Shown: one piece after another, positions 25,137 to 33,582 of the stretch | How the letters are laid out: every line of letters begins with the position of its first letter | Position numbering within the stretch: the first letter of the stretch is position 1 | Source: Actinomycetota bacterium | GTDB taxonomy: Bacteria > Actinomycetota > Thermoleophilia > Miltoncostaeales > Miltoncostaeaceae | Assembly (NCBI GenBank): GCA_963169235.1 | Contig: CAUJCX010000035.1 | Coordinates: forward strand, 1 to 64,000 | DNA length: 64,000 nucleotides | Reading direction: 5' to 3' | The notes under the pieces: generated by a model | Database searches by the model: none | What the model was told of the DNA's origin: nothing | What the model saw: the letters and a program-made list of their open reading frames with translations, nothing else | Program-made: the position numbers and the translations under genes

Positions 25137-25141
25137 CCGGG

Positions 25142-25167
25142 ACGGGGCGGTGCGGCACCGCCCCCGT
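25142..25167. terminator. Bidirectional terminator at the end of the pilus operon
   Basis: The arms ACGGGGCGGTG (25142-25152) and CACCGCCCCCGT (25156-25167) pair with one extra C around a three-base loop. The hairpin sits five bases after the stop of the pilus lipoprotein gene and nine bases from the stop of the convergent small gene, so it can serve both strands. Confidence 0.65.
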
Positions 25168-25175
25168 TCACGGCG

Positions 25176-25364
25176 TCAGCGGTCGTCTCCGGCCGCGGCG
25201 ACGGCGGCGAGGGCCGCCTCGAGGCGCTGCCAGGCGCGGTCCTCGGCTTCCTGGTGATCGTCCCCGGACGAGTACAGGTGCGCGTTGCGCGACACGGCGA
25301 GGTAGTCGCTGCGTGCCCGGTCGAGCTCATCCACGAGGTGTTGCACCACGTCGGTATCGGTCAT
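25176..25364 (-). CDS. Small helical protein, unknown
   Basis: A 62-residue frame starting at ATG 25364 after a G-rich stretch that may act as ribosome-binding site. The product is almost entirely helical and strongly charged (TDTDVVQHLVDELDRARSDYLAVSRNAHLYSSGDDHQEAEDRAWQ would form two amphipathic helices). No family is recognised. It is divergent from the UPF0182 gene and convergent with the pilus operon. Confidence 0.5.
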   Translation of the reverse strand: MTDTDVVQHLVDELDRARSDYLAVSRNAHLYSSGDDHQEAEDRAWQRLEAALAAVAAAGDDR

Positions 25365-25512
25365 GCCACCGCACCCCCTGATCAAACGAGTGGGGGCCAG
25401 TATGACGCGTCCGCCGGGTGGTGTCGCCGCCGACGGGTAAGGCTGTGGTGAAACCGTCGGCCGACGCGCGGGCACCATCCTCCGGGGGCGTCCGCCGGGT
25501 ACGCTGACCCCG

Positions 25513-28500
25513 GTGCCCAGGGACGACTCTCCGACGCGCGAACGCAGCCACCGCAACCTCGTGACCCTGGTGGTCGCGTTCGTGGTGCTGGTGGTGCTCG
25601 CCCGCGTGGCGCTGCGCATCGCGGCGGAGGTCACGGTGGGCGCGGCGTTCTTCGACGCCCTGGGGATGGGCGACGTCTACGCCACCCGCGTGCGCTGGGG
25701 AGTCGGCCTCGGGGTGGTGGCCGGCATCGTCACGCTCGTGATGTGCCTGCCCGTGCTGTTCCTGGCCCCGTCGGCGCGGGCCGACGCCGGAGACGACGAC
25801 CGCGTCGAGTCGTCACCCGAGGAGCCGGGCCCGCTGACCGAGGAGGAGATCGCGCGCATCGCGCGGCACCTCGACCCCGCCGACCTCACGCGCGAGCGTC
25901 CCCCGCGCGGCACCGGGGGCTGGACGGCGCACGCCCGCCAGGCCCGCCGGCTGGGGCAGGCCGCGTTCGCCGTCACCGTGATGCTGGTGGCGGGCATTGT
26001 GATCCCGACGGCCGTCGGCGCCCGCGACACGTTGCTCGCGGGCCTCAACGCGCAGCCCTTCGGCGTCACGGAGCCGGTGTTCGGCCACGACGTGGCGTTC
26101 ACCGTGTTCACGGTGCCGGCGTGGCAGGCCGTCATCCGCATGCTGGCCGTCGGGCTGGGCATCGCCTCCGTCGCCGTCGTGCTGACCGGCGTCGCCCTGT
26201 GGTACGGGGAGTCACAGAACGGCAGCCGGCGGCGGGCCGAACGCATCGCCGCGCGCACGCTGACGATGGGCCTCGCGGTGGGAGGCGCCTGGCTCGTCAC
26301 CCTGGGCGCCGCGATGTGGTTGTCGCGCTACGGCCTCCTGTCGGGCCGGGGGCTCGCGATCGCGGGACCCACCGAGGCCGCCCGCCGCGTCGACATCCCC
26401 ACGCGCGCCGTCGGCGGCATCGCGCTGATGCTCCTCGGGGCCGCCCTCGCGTTCGCGGCGATCCGGCCGCTGCGGCGCTTCCTGGTGCCGTCCCGGGTGG
26501 GCCCCGCGGCGCTCGCGGCACTCGCGTTCTGGGGTGCCGTGGCCGTGGCGCTGACCCTGGTGTCCACCGTGTGGTGGCTGGTGCTGCTGGCCGCGGTCGT
26601 GGCCGCCCTCGTGGCGCTGCACCGCTCGCTGCCGGCGCGCGACGCCGCGCGGCCGCTCCCGCCCTGGGCCGCGCCCACGTTCGCGCTGGGCAGCGTGGTG
26701 CTGATGGCCATGGCCGGTCCGCTGGGCACGGTGCTGTACGACGCCGCCGTGCTGAGGGGTCCGCGCTTCGAAGTGGAGCGCGCACCCATCACCGACACGC
26801 TGCGCGCCAGCCGCGACGCCACGGGGCTGGCGGCGGCGCGCGTCGTCGCGTACCCCGGCGTGCCCGGCCCCATCACCCAGGCGGGGCTCCAGGCCTCGCC
26901 CGCGTCGCTGGGCTCGCTGCGGGTGGTCGATGTCGGGGCGGCCCGCAGCGCGTGCCGCTCGGAGGCCGGGTCGGGCGTCAACCGGCTCTACGCGTGCGAG
27001 GACATCGACATCAACCGCATGACCGTCGGCGGGCGGCGGCTGACGGTGTTCGTGGCGGGCCGGGAGATCGACTACGCCCGTAGCACGGAGTTCTCGCAGC
27101 GCCACCTGACCCGCACGCACGGCTACGGCGTGCTGGTGGCCCCGGTCGACCGGGTGGCGGCCAACGGCCGCCCTGAGTGGATCGCCAACGGCATCCCCCA
27201 GCGCGGCATCAGCCCGGCCATCGCGCACCCCGAGATCTACTTCGGCGCCCAGCCGTCGGTGCCGTGGGCGCTGGTCAACACCACGCTGCGCGGCCTCGAC
27301 GCGGGATCGCCCAACCGCGTCATCGACGATTGGTGCCACGGAGCCGACGCGCAGGCCGCGTGCGGGCGCGCCGGCGGCACGGGCATCTCGGTGGCGGGCC
27401 TCTGGCGCCGCTTCGCGGTGTCGCAGGTGCTGGGCGGCATGCCCCTGGTGGGGGAGGGGCGCCGCGTGTGGGCCGCCACCGACGCGAACACGGCCACCGA
27501 CCGCACCCGCCTGCTCCTGCACCGCGACATCCGCGCCCGCCTGGGCGAGATGGCGCCGTTCCTCGTGCCCGACTCCGACCCGTACTTCGCCGCCGCCGGA
27601 GGCCGCATCTGGGTCGTGGTACCCGCCTACGTCGCGACGTCGCGGTACCCGCACGCGGCGGCGTTCGGCGGCGCCAACTACATGCGTCAGCCCGTGCTGG
27701 CCGCGATGGACGCGTACTCCGGCGAGACGCACCTGTTCGTCACCGACGACGAGGAGCCCATGCTGGCGACGTGGCGCGCGGTGTACCCGGGGCTCTTCAC
27801 CCCCGCCGCGCGCATGGACGCCTTGGCGCCCGGCCTGGCCGACCAGGTGCGGCTCGGGGAGGACCTCTTCGACTTCCAGAGCGCCGCGACCGAGCGGTTC
27901 CACGTCGCCGACCCCGAGGAGTTCTGGAACGACACCCAGGCGTGGACGCCCGGTCTGCAGCAGGTCGGGGCCCAGGACGGCCAGGTGAGCGCGGCCGCGG
28001 CGCGCTACACGTACCTGCGTCCGCAGGGGCGCAGCGACGAATCGTTCGCGGTCATGCGGACGTTCACGCTGGCGTCCACGGACGCCGGGCGCACCGTGGC
28101 CGGCTGGCTGGTGGCCTCGAGCGAGCCGCAGGACCTGGGACGGCTGACGCTGACGACGTTCTCGGGTTCCGACGGGCCCCCGTCGCTGGCCACGTTCACC
28201 ACCCTGATCGGGCGCGACGAGGAGCTCACCCGGCAACTGGCCCTTCAGCCCCACCGTCAGCGCGGTGACGCGATGGTGGTGCCCGTCGATCGGGGCGTCT
28301 TGTACGCCCTGCCCATCTACGTGACGTCGCAGGGCACGGGGTCCGGGGCCGCCGAGCCCGTGGTGGGCCTCCTGCGCGTGGTCGTCTCGGACGGCGCGCG
28401 CATCGAGGCCGGTCGCACGCTCGACGCGGCGCTGGCCGCGCTGACGGGCCGCTCGGAGCCGGGCCCGGCGGCGTCCACCGGGGGCGGGCCGTTGATCGCC

Positions 28501-28635
28501 CAGGCCCGGGCCGAGCTGCGGGCCTTCAACGCCGCCAACGCGCGCGGCGACTACGCGGCTGCAGGGCGGCATCTCGATCGTCTCAACCGGCTGCTGGGCG
28601 CGGCGGCCACGCGGCCGGCCGAGCCCTCACCCTGA
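25513..28635 (+). CDS. UPF0182 family large membrane protein
   Basis: The 1040-residue product is a UPF0182 protein, common in actinobacteria and some cyanobacteria, with unknown function. The N-terminal third holds about seven transmembrane segments (first two at roughly 15-37 and 62-88), interrupted by a charged loop at 90-145. The remainder is a large soluble domain with family segments such as GIPQRGISPAIAHPEIYFG, YVATSRYPHAA, NYMRQPVLAAMDAYSGE and YPGLFTP. It ends with a Pro/Ala-rich tail. GTG 25513 precedes a short basic N terminus. It is followed 51 bases later by aroC, but a functional link is not implied. Confidence 0.92.
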   Translation: MPRDDSPTRERSHRNLVTLVVAFVVLVVLARVALRIAAEVTVGAAFFDALGMGDVYATRVRWGVGLGVVAGIVTLVMCLPVLFLAPSARADAGDDDRVESSPEEPGPLTEEEIARIARHLDPADLTRERPPRGTGGWTAHARQARRLGQAAFAVTVMLVAGIVIPTAVGARDTLLAGLNAQPFGVTEPVFGHDVAFTVFTVPAWQAVIRMLAVGLGIASVAVVLTGVALWYGESQNGSRRRAERIAARTLTMGLAVGGAWLVTLGAAMWLSRYGLLSGRGLAIAGPTEAARRVDIPTRAVGGIALMLLGAALAFAAIRPLRRFLVPSRVGPAALAALAFWGAVAVALTLVSTVWWLVLLAAVVAALVALHRSLPARDAARPLPPWAAPTFALGSVVLMAMAGPLGTVLYDAAVLRGPRFEVERAPITDTLRASRDATGLAAARVVAYPGVPGPITQAGLQASPASLGSLRVVDVGAARSACRSEAGSGVNRLYACEDIDINRMTVGGRRLTVFVAGREIDYARSTEFSQRHLTRTHGYGVLVAPVDRVAANGRPEWIANGIPQRGISPAIAHPEIYFGAQPSVPWALVNTTLRGLDAGSPNRVIDDWCHGADAQAACGRAGGTGISVAGLWRRFAVSQVLGGMPLVGEGRRVWAATDANTATDRTRLLLHRDIRARLGEMAPFLVPDSDPYFAAAGGRIWVVVPAYVATSRYPHAAAFGGANYMRQPVLAAMDAYSGETHLFVTDDEEPMLATWRAVYPGLFTPAARMDALAPGLADQVRLGEDLFDFQSAATERFHVADPEEFWNDTQAWTPGLQQVGAQDGQVSAAAARYTYLRPQGRSDESFAVMRTFTLASTDAGRTVAGWLVASSEPQDLGRLTLTTFSGSDGPPSLATFTTLIGRDEELTRQLALQPHRQRGDAMVVPVDRGVLYALPIYVTSQGTGSGAAEPVVGLLRVVVSDGARIEAGRTLDAALAALTGRSEPGPAASTGGGPLIAQARAELRAFNAANARGDYAAAGRHLDRLNRLLGAAATRPAEPSP

Positions 28636-28686
28636 CCGCTCCCCGGCGGGTCGCCGGGGGGTGGCGGTTGGGTAGTGTTCGGGGTC

Positions 28687-29847
28687 GTGACCTTGACCTA
28701 CCGCACCGCCGGTGAGTCGCACGGGCCCGCGCTGTTCGCCCTCGTCGAGGGGCTTCCGTCGGGACTCGTCCTCACCCGCGACGACATCGACCGCGACCTC
28801 GCGCGGCGCCAGCTCGGCTACGGGCGTGGCGGACGCATGAAGATCGAAACCGACCGGGTGGAGGTACGGGCCGGCCTGCGCCACGGCCTCACCATCGGCA
28901 GTCCCCTGATGATGGAGATCGCCAACCGCGACTTCGCCAACTGGGAGGCCGACCGCATGGCCGTGTGGGACCCGCACCCCGAGGTCGAGCACATCACGCT
29001 GCCCCGGCCGGGCCACGCCGACCTGGCGGGGATGCTGAAGTACGGCACCGACGACCTGCGGCCCATCCTCGAGCGCTCGTCGGCACGTGAGACCGCCGCC
29101 CGGGTGGCGGCCGGGGGCGTGGCCAAGGCGCTCCTGCGCGTGTTCGGCATCGAGATCCGCAGCCACATCACCGAGATCGGCGACGTCGCCGCCCCCGTGC
29201 GCGCAGACCTCACCGTGGCCGACTTCGAGGGCGTCGACGACAGCCCCGTGCGCTGCCTCGACGCGGACGCGTCCACCGCGATGCGCGCCGCCATCAAGGC
29301 GGCCGGCCAGGACCACGACACGCTGGGCGGCATCTTCGAGGTGTGGGCGTTCGGCGCGATGCCCGGCCTCGGCAGCCACGTGTCGGGCGACCGCCGCCTC
29401 GACGGCCGCATCGCGCAGGCGTTCATGGGCATCCAGGCCATCAAGGGCGTCGAGATCGGCGCGGGCTTCGCGCTGGGGCGCATGCGGGGCTCGGCCGCGC
29501 ACGACGAGATCTTCCACGAGGACGGGCGCGGCTACTTCCGGCGCACCAACCGCTCGGGCGGTCTCGAGGGCGGCATGACCCACGGCGAGCCCCTCGTGGT
29601 GCGCGCGGTGATGAAGCCCATCTCCACGCTGTCGCGGCCGCTGGCGTCCGTGGACGTGGCGACCAAGGAGCCCCGCAAGGCGCACAAGGAGCGCAGCGAC
29701 ATCTGCGCCAGCCCGGCCGCCGCGGTGGTGGGCGAGGCCGCCCTCGCGTTCGTGCTGGCCCAGGCGCTCCTCGAGAAGTTCGGTGGCGACTCCATGCACC
29801 AGCTGACGGCGGCGGTGGATCTCTACCGCCGGGACCTCGTCTCGTGA
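28687..29847 (+). CDS. aroC: Chorismate synthase
   Basis: The 386-residue enzyme converts 5-enolpyruvylshikimate-3-phosphate to chorismate using reduced FMN. Signatures visible are the opening TYRTAGESHGPAL, GRGGRMKIETDRVEV, ERSSARETAARVAAG, and NRSGGLEGGMTHGEP plus the C-terminal HKERSDICASPAAAVVGEA. GTG 28687 was chosen over GTG 28675 because it gives MTLTYRTAGESHG, the usual start. The aroC-aroK-aroB-aroQ run is the late shikimate pathway in one operon, each gene overlapping the next by four bases. Confidence 0.96.
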   Translation: MTLTYRTAGESHGPALFALVEGLPSGLVLTRDDIDRDLARRQLGYGRGGRMKIETDRVEVRAGLRHGLTIGSPLMMEIANRDFANWEADRMAVWDPHPEVEHITLPRPGHADLAGMLKYGTDDLRPILERSSARETAARVAAGGVAKALLRVFGIEIRSHITEIGDVAAPVRADLTVADFEGVDDSPVRCLDADASTAMRAAIKAAGQDHDTLGGIFEVWAFGAMPGLGSHVSGDRRLDGRIAQAFMGIQAIKGVEIGAGFALGRMRGSAAHDEIFHEDGRGYFRRTNRSGGLEGGMTHGEPLVVRAVMKPISTLSRPLASVDVATKEPRKAHKERSDICASPAAAVVGEAALAFVLAQALLEKFGGDSMHQLTAAVDLYRRDLVS

Positions 29848-30344
29848 GCTGGCTCGTGATGACGGGGTTCATGGGGGCGGGGAAGTCCACGTGCGGGCGC
29901 CTCGTGGCCGAGCGGGCCGGGTGCGCGTTCGTCGACGCCGACGAGGTCATCCGCGAGCAGGCCGGCATGCCGATCCCCCGCATCTTCGCGACCAAGGGCG
30001 AGGTGTGGTTCCGGCGCATGGAGGAGCGCGCCATCCGCGACACCGTCGCCGGCGAGCCCGCAGGCGTCCTCTCGGTGGGCGGCGGCGCCGTGGAGAGCGC
30101 CAAGACGCGCGATCTGCTGGGGCGCGTCGCCGACGTGGTCTACCTGAAGGCCGACCCCGCGGCCCTATGGGAGCGGGTGCACGGCACCGACCGTCCCCTG
30201 GCCGCCGACGAAGCGGTCTTCGCGCGCCGCTACGCGCGGCGCGAACCGCTGTACGAGGGTCTGGCCGACGCGGTGGTCGACGCGTCGCAGCCGCTCGACG
30301 CGGTGGTGGACGAGGTGGCGCGATGGTGGGCGGACCGCGGGTGA
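29844..30344 (+). CDS. aroK: Shikimate kinase
   Basis: A 166-residue P-loop kinase that phosphorylates shikimate. Walker A is GFMGAGKST; VDADEVI matches the shikimate-binding DxD region, WFRRMEERAI the FRxxE motif, and LSVGGGAV the GGG motif. The lid and adenine-binding region is DRPLAADEAVFARRYARREPLYE. The GTG start overlaps the aroC stop by four bases (GTGA). Confidence 0.95.
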   Translation: MSWLVMTGFMGAGKSTCGRLVAERAGCAFVDADEVIREQAGMPIPRIFATKGEVWFRRMEERAIRDTVAGEPAGVLSVGGGAVESAKTRDLLGRVADVVYLKADPAALWERVHGTDRPLAADEAVFARRYARREPLYEGLADAVVDASQPLDAVVDEVARWWADRG

Positions 30345-31435
30345 GCGTGGCGACGCCCCGGGTCATCGAGACCACGGTCGGCACCAGCCCGGTGACGGTG
30401 GTGATCGGCCGCGGCGTGCTGGGCGAGGTGGCCGCCCGGTGGGACGCCGTGTCCCCCGGCACGTCGGCGCTGGTGGTGCACGACGCCAACGTCACGCGGG
30501 TGGCGGGCGACGTCGCCGCACTCCTGGATCACCGCGGCACGCGCGCGGTGCGCGTCGACGTGCCGCCGGGTGAGCCCTCCAAGTGCTTCGCGCAGCTCGA
30601 GCGCATCACGCGGGCCGCCGCCGAGGCGGGCGTGCGCCGCAGCGACGCGGTGGTGGCCGTGGGCGGGGGCGTGGTGGGCGACCTCGCCGGGTTCGTGGCC
30701 GCCGCCTACCAGCGGGGCGTGGCGCTGGTGCAGGTGCCCACGTCGCTCCTGGCCATGGTCGACTCGTCCATCGGCGGCAAGACGGCCATCGACCTGCCCG
30801 AGGGCAAGAACTACGTGGGCGCCATCTGGCAGCCCCGGCTGGTGGTGATGGACCTGGACGTGCTGGACACGCTGCCCGACCGCGAGCTGTCGTGCGGCTT
30901 CGCGGAGGTCGTCAAGTACGGGCTGCTGGAGTCCACCGACCTCTTCGAGCGCGTGGCGGCCTGGCCCGCCCTGCCCGGCGATCCCGTGGCGCTGGCCGAC
31001 CTGGTGGCCGACTGCGTGGCGCACAAGCTGCGCGTGGTCACGCAGGACGAGCGGGAGAGCGGTCTGCGCGCCAGCCTCAACCTGGGCCATACCGTGGGGC
31101 ACGGCATCGAGGCGGCGGGGGAGTACTCGCGCTACAACCACGGCGAGGCCATCAGCCTCGGCCTGCTGGCGGCGCTGCGCATCAGCGAGCGGATGTGCGG
31201 CCTCGACCCCGCGTGGCGCACCCGCACGGCCGACGTCCTGCGCGCCCACGGCCTGCCCACGTCGCTGGGCGACGGCATCGCGACGGAGGACGTGCTGCGC
31301 GCCATGGGCCGCGACAAGAAGGCCGACGCGCACGCGCTCAACATGGTGCTGCTGCACGCCCCGGGCAAGGTGGTGCTGCGGCAGGATCCCCCGCACGACA
31401 TGGTGGTCGCCGCCATCGAGGAGCTGCGCGCATGA
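30341..31435 (+). CDS. aroB: 3-dehydroquinate synthase
   Basis: The 364-residue NAD- and zinc-dependent enzyme cyclises DAHP to 3-dehydroquinate. It shows VAVGGGVVGDLAGFVAAAY, PTSLLAMVDSSIGGKTAID, NYVGAIWQP, and the metal-binding LNLGHTVGHGIE and NHGEAISLG segments, all diagnostic of AroB. GTG 30341 gives the same GTGA overlap with the preceding stop as elsewhere in this operon; ATG 30323, six codons upstream, is an alternative. Confidence 0.95.
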   Translation: MSVATPRVIETTVGTSPVTVVIGRGVLGEVAARWDAVSPGTSALVVHDANVTRVAGDVAALLDHRGTRAVRVDVPPGEPSKCFAQLERITRAAAEAGVRRSDAVVAVGGGVVGDLAGFVAAAYQRGVALVQVPTSLLAMVDSSIGGKTAIDLPEGKNYVGAIWQPRLVVMDLDVLDTLPDRELSCGFAEVVKYGLLESTDLFERVAAWPALPGDPVALADLVADCVAHKLRVVTQDERESGLRASLNLGHTVGHGIEAAGEYSRYNHGEAISLGLLAALRISERMCGLDPAWRTRTADVLRAHGLPTSLGDGIATEDVLRAMGRDKKADAHALNMVLLHAPGKVVLRQDPPHDMVVAAIEELRA

Positions 31436-31893
31436 CCGGTGCGCCTGTGGAGACACCCCGCATCGCGCTGCTGCACGGGCCCAACCTGGGGCGCCTGGGG
31501 CATCGTCCCGTGCAGCACTACGGGGCGTTCACGCTGGCCGACCTCGAGGCGCGCGTGCGCGGGTGGGCCGCCGAGCGCGGCATGCGGGTCGGGTGCTTCC
31601 AGAGCGACCACGAGGGCGCGTTCCTGCAGCACGTCCACGGCCTCGCGGGCATCGTGGACGGCGCGGTGGTGAATCCGGGGGCGTGGACGCACTACCAGTG
31701 GTCCATCCGTGACGCGCTGGAGGTGCTGTCGGTACCGTTCGTGGAAGTGCATCTCAGCGACGTGGACGAACGAGCGAAGACCGAACCGCACCGCGGCGTG
31801 TCGGTGGTGCGCGATCTCGCCGTGGCTACGGTCGCCGGCAAGGGGCCGGACGGCTACCGCGAGGCCCTCGACATCCTGAAGGGGGTGCTGTGA
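31432..31893 (+). CDS. aroQ: Type II 3-dehydroquinate dehydratase
   Basis: The 153-residue protein is a type II dehydroquinase. Conserved catalytic positions are kept: HGPNLGRLG (Asn), the Arg in GHRP, the Tyr of HYGAFT, FQSDHEG, NPGAWTH (Asn and His), EVHLS (His) and an Arg in EPHRGVS. It departs from standard members by having HRPVQHYG where REPxxYG is usual, and by a few extra residues before the last Arg, in the mobile lid region. The aro operon context supports the biosynthetic role. The ATG overlaps the aroB stop. Confidence 0.88.
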   Translation: MTGAPVETPRIALLHGPNLGRLGHRPVQHYGAFTLADLEARVRGWAAERGMRVGCFQSDHEGAFLQHVHGLAGIVDGAVVNPGAWTHYQWSIRDALEVLSVPFVEVHLSDVDERAKTEPHRGVSVVRDLAVATVAGKGPDGYREALDILKGVL

Positions 31894-32981
31894 ACACGCA
31901 TGCCACGCGGCGCGCCGCGGTGCTGGCCACGCTCGCCGACCGGGGGGTGGACGCGCTGCTGGTCACGCATCTGCCCAGCGTCCGCTACCTCACGGGCTTC
32001 GTGGGCTCCAACGGCGTCGTCGCCCTCAGCCCCGATGGCACGGTGCTGGTGACCGACTCCCGCTACACCGTGGCCGCGAAGGCCGCCGTCGACGAGGGCA
32101 CCCAGGTGCGCATCGAGGGCGTCGACGCGCTGCCCGCGGTCGCGCAGACGCTCGCCGGGATGACGCCCGAGGGGGGCGTGGTGGCGCTGGAGGCGGCGCA
32201 CATCACGCTGCACCGGGCCGACGAGCTGCGCGGCGTCCTGACGACGCTGGGACGCACCACCAGGGGCGAGACCGGCATCGTCGAGGACGTGCGCGTGGTG
32301 AAGGACGACGCCGAGAAGGCGCTCTTGCGCGAGTCGGCCCGCATCAACGACGCGGCGCTCGCCCGGGTGCTCGCGGGTGGCCTCGCCGGCCGGCGCGAGC
32401 GCGACGTCGCGTGGGACATCCTGTCCGCGCTGCGCGACGAGGGGGCGGAGGGTCCCAGCTTCGACAGCATCGTGGCGGCCGCCGGTAACGGGGCGCGGCC
32501 GCACGCCGTGCCGTCCGACGCCGTCATCCCCGACGACACGCTGGTGGTCATCGACATGGGGGCGATCCACGGCGGCTACTGCTCCGACATGACGCGCACG
32601 ATCCCGGTGGGCGACCCGCCCGCGAAGCTGCGCGAGATCTACGACGTGTGCCTGCGCGCCCAGCGGGCGGCCGTCGCGGCCGTGCGCCCCGGCGTCGCCT
32701 GCGCCGAGCTTGACGCCGTCGCACGTGACATCATCGCCGACGCCGGCTACGCAGATCACTTCGGGCACGGCCTGGGTCACGGCGTGGGCATCGAGATCCA
32801 CGAGGCGCCGCGACTGGGCCGCAACGCCAAGGGTGAGCTTGCGTCCGGGATGGCGATCACCATCGAGCCGGGCATCTACCTGGAGGGGCTCGGCGGCGTC
32901 CGCATCGAGGACCTGGTGCTGGTCACCGACGACGGCGCCGAGGTGCTCTCGCACGCACCGATCGCTTCGCACGACGACTGA
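31890..32981 (+). CDS. M24-family aminopeptidase (Xaa-Pro peptidase-like)
   Basis: The 363-residue protein has an N-terminal creatinase-like domain (about 1-125, LLVTHLPSVRYLTGFVGSNG) and a C-terminal pita-bread metallopeptidase domain. The five metal ligands are visible in VIDMGA, CSDMTRT, HGLGHGVGIEIHE, TIEPGIY and RIEDLVLV. It removes N-terminal residues before proline. Homologues commonly precede efp in actinobacteria and firmicutes, as here. GTG 31890 overlaps the aroQ stop. Confidence 0.92.
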   Translation: MNTHATRRAAVLATLADRGVDALLVTHLPSVRYLTGFVGSNGVVALSPDGTVLVTDSRYTVAAKAAVDEGTQVRIEGVDALPAVAQTLAGMTPEGGVVALEAAHITLHRADELRGVLTTLGRTTRGETGIVEDVRVVKDDAEKALLRESARINDAALARVLAGGLAGRRERDVAWDILSALRDEGAEGPSFDSIVAAAGNGARPHAVPSDAVIPDDTLVVIDMGAIHGGYCSDMTRTIPVGDPPAKLREIYDVCLRAQRAAVAAVRPGVACAELDAVARDIIADAGYADHFGHGLGHGVGIEIHEAPRLGRNAKGELASGMAITIEPGIYLEGLGGVRIEDLVLVTDDGAEVLSHAPIASHDD

Positions 32982-32990
32982 GGGAGACGC

Positions 32991-33551
32991 ATGCCGACCA
33001 TCAGCACGAACGACCTGAAGAACGGGTGGGTGATCGACCTGGAGGGCAGCCTGTGGTCGATCGTCAGCTTCCAGCACGTCAAGCCGGGCAAGGGCGGTGC
33101 GTTCGTGCGCACCAAGCTCAAGAACATGGCGGCCGGCAACACGCAGGACAAGACGTTCCGCGCCGGCGAGAAGCTCGAGCGGGTGCTGACGGTCAGCAAG
33201 AACATGCAGTACCTCTACTCGGACGCCGGCAACCTGGTACTGATGGACAACGAGACGTACGAGCAGACCGAGGTGCCGGCCGACTCGGTGGACGGCCAGG
33301 ACCTGCTGGTGCCCAACAGCGAGGTGCAGGTGATGTTCGTCCGCGACGCCCCGTTCCGGGTGGAGCTGCCGACGTTCGTGGAGGTCACCGTCACGCGCAC
33401 GGACCCCGGCGCGAAGGGCGACACGGTCTCGAACGTCACGAAGCCCGCCGAGGTCGAGACCGGCGCCACCGTGCAGGTGCCGCTGTTCGTCAACGAGGGC
33501 GACCGCATCCGCATCGACACCCGCACCCGCGAGTACAGCGCCCGCGTATGA
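32991..33551 (+). CDS. efp: Translation elongation factor P
   Basis: The 186-residue three-domain protein relieves ribosome stalling at polyproline. The domain I loop reads HVKPGKGGAFVRTKLKN, with the tip lysine in the usual position; no modification genes (epmA/epmB, ymfI-like or earP) are seen nearby. The family signature near the C terminus matches RTDPGAKGDTVSNVTKPAEVETG. A GGGAG ribosome-binding site precedes the ATG. The polyproline-rich GH26 protein at 43211 is a natural client in this window. Confidence 0.96.
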   Translation: MPTISTNDLKNGWVIDLEGSLWSIVSFQHVKPGKGGAFVRTKLKNMAAGNTQDKTFRAGEKLERVLTVSKNMQYLYSDAGNLVLMDNETYEQTEVPADSVDGQDLLVPNSEVQVMFVRDAPFRVELPTFVEVTVTRTDPGAKGDTVSNVTKPAEVETGATVQVPLFVNEGDRIRIDTRTREYSARV

Positions 33552-33582
33552 GCCCCACCGACCACGCCCCGGGAGGCGTTTC

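Noticed and set aside
25407-25500. Direct repeat of GCGTCCGCCGGGT in the divergent promoter region
   Set aside because: Thirteen GC-rich bases repeated 81 bases apart are easily expected by chance in this composition.
31432-31893. Inactive dehydroquinase
   Set aside because: Despite odd lid and loop residues, the catalytic Asn, Arg, Tyr, His and final Arg positions are all present, so it is kept as a normal aroQ.
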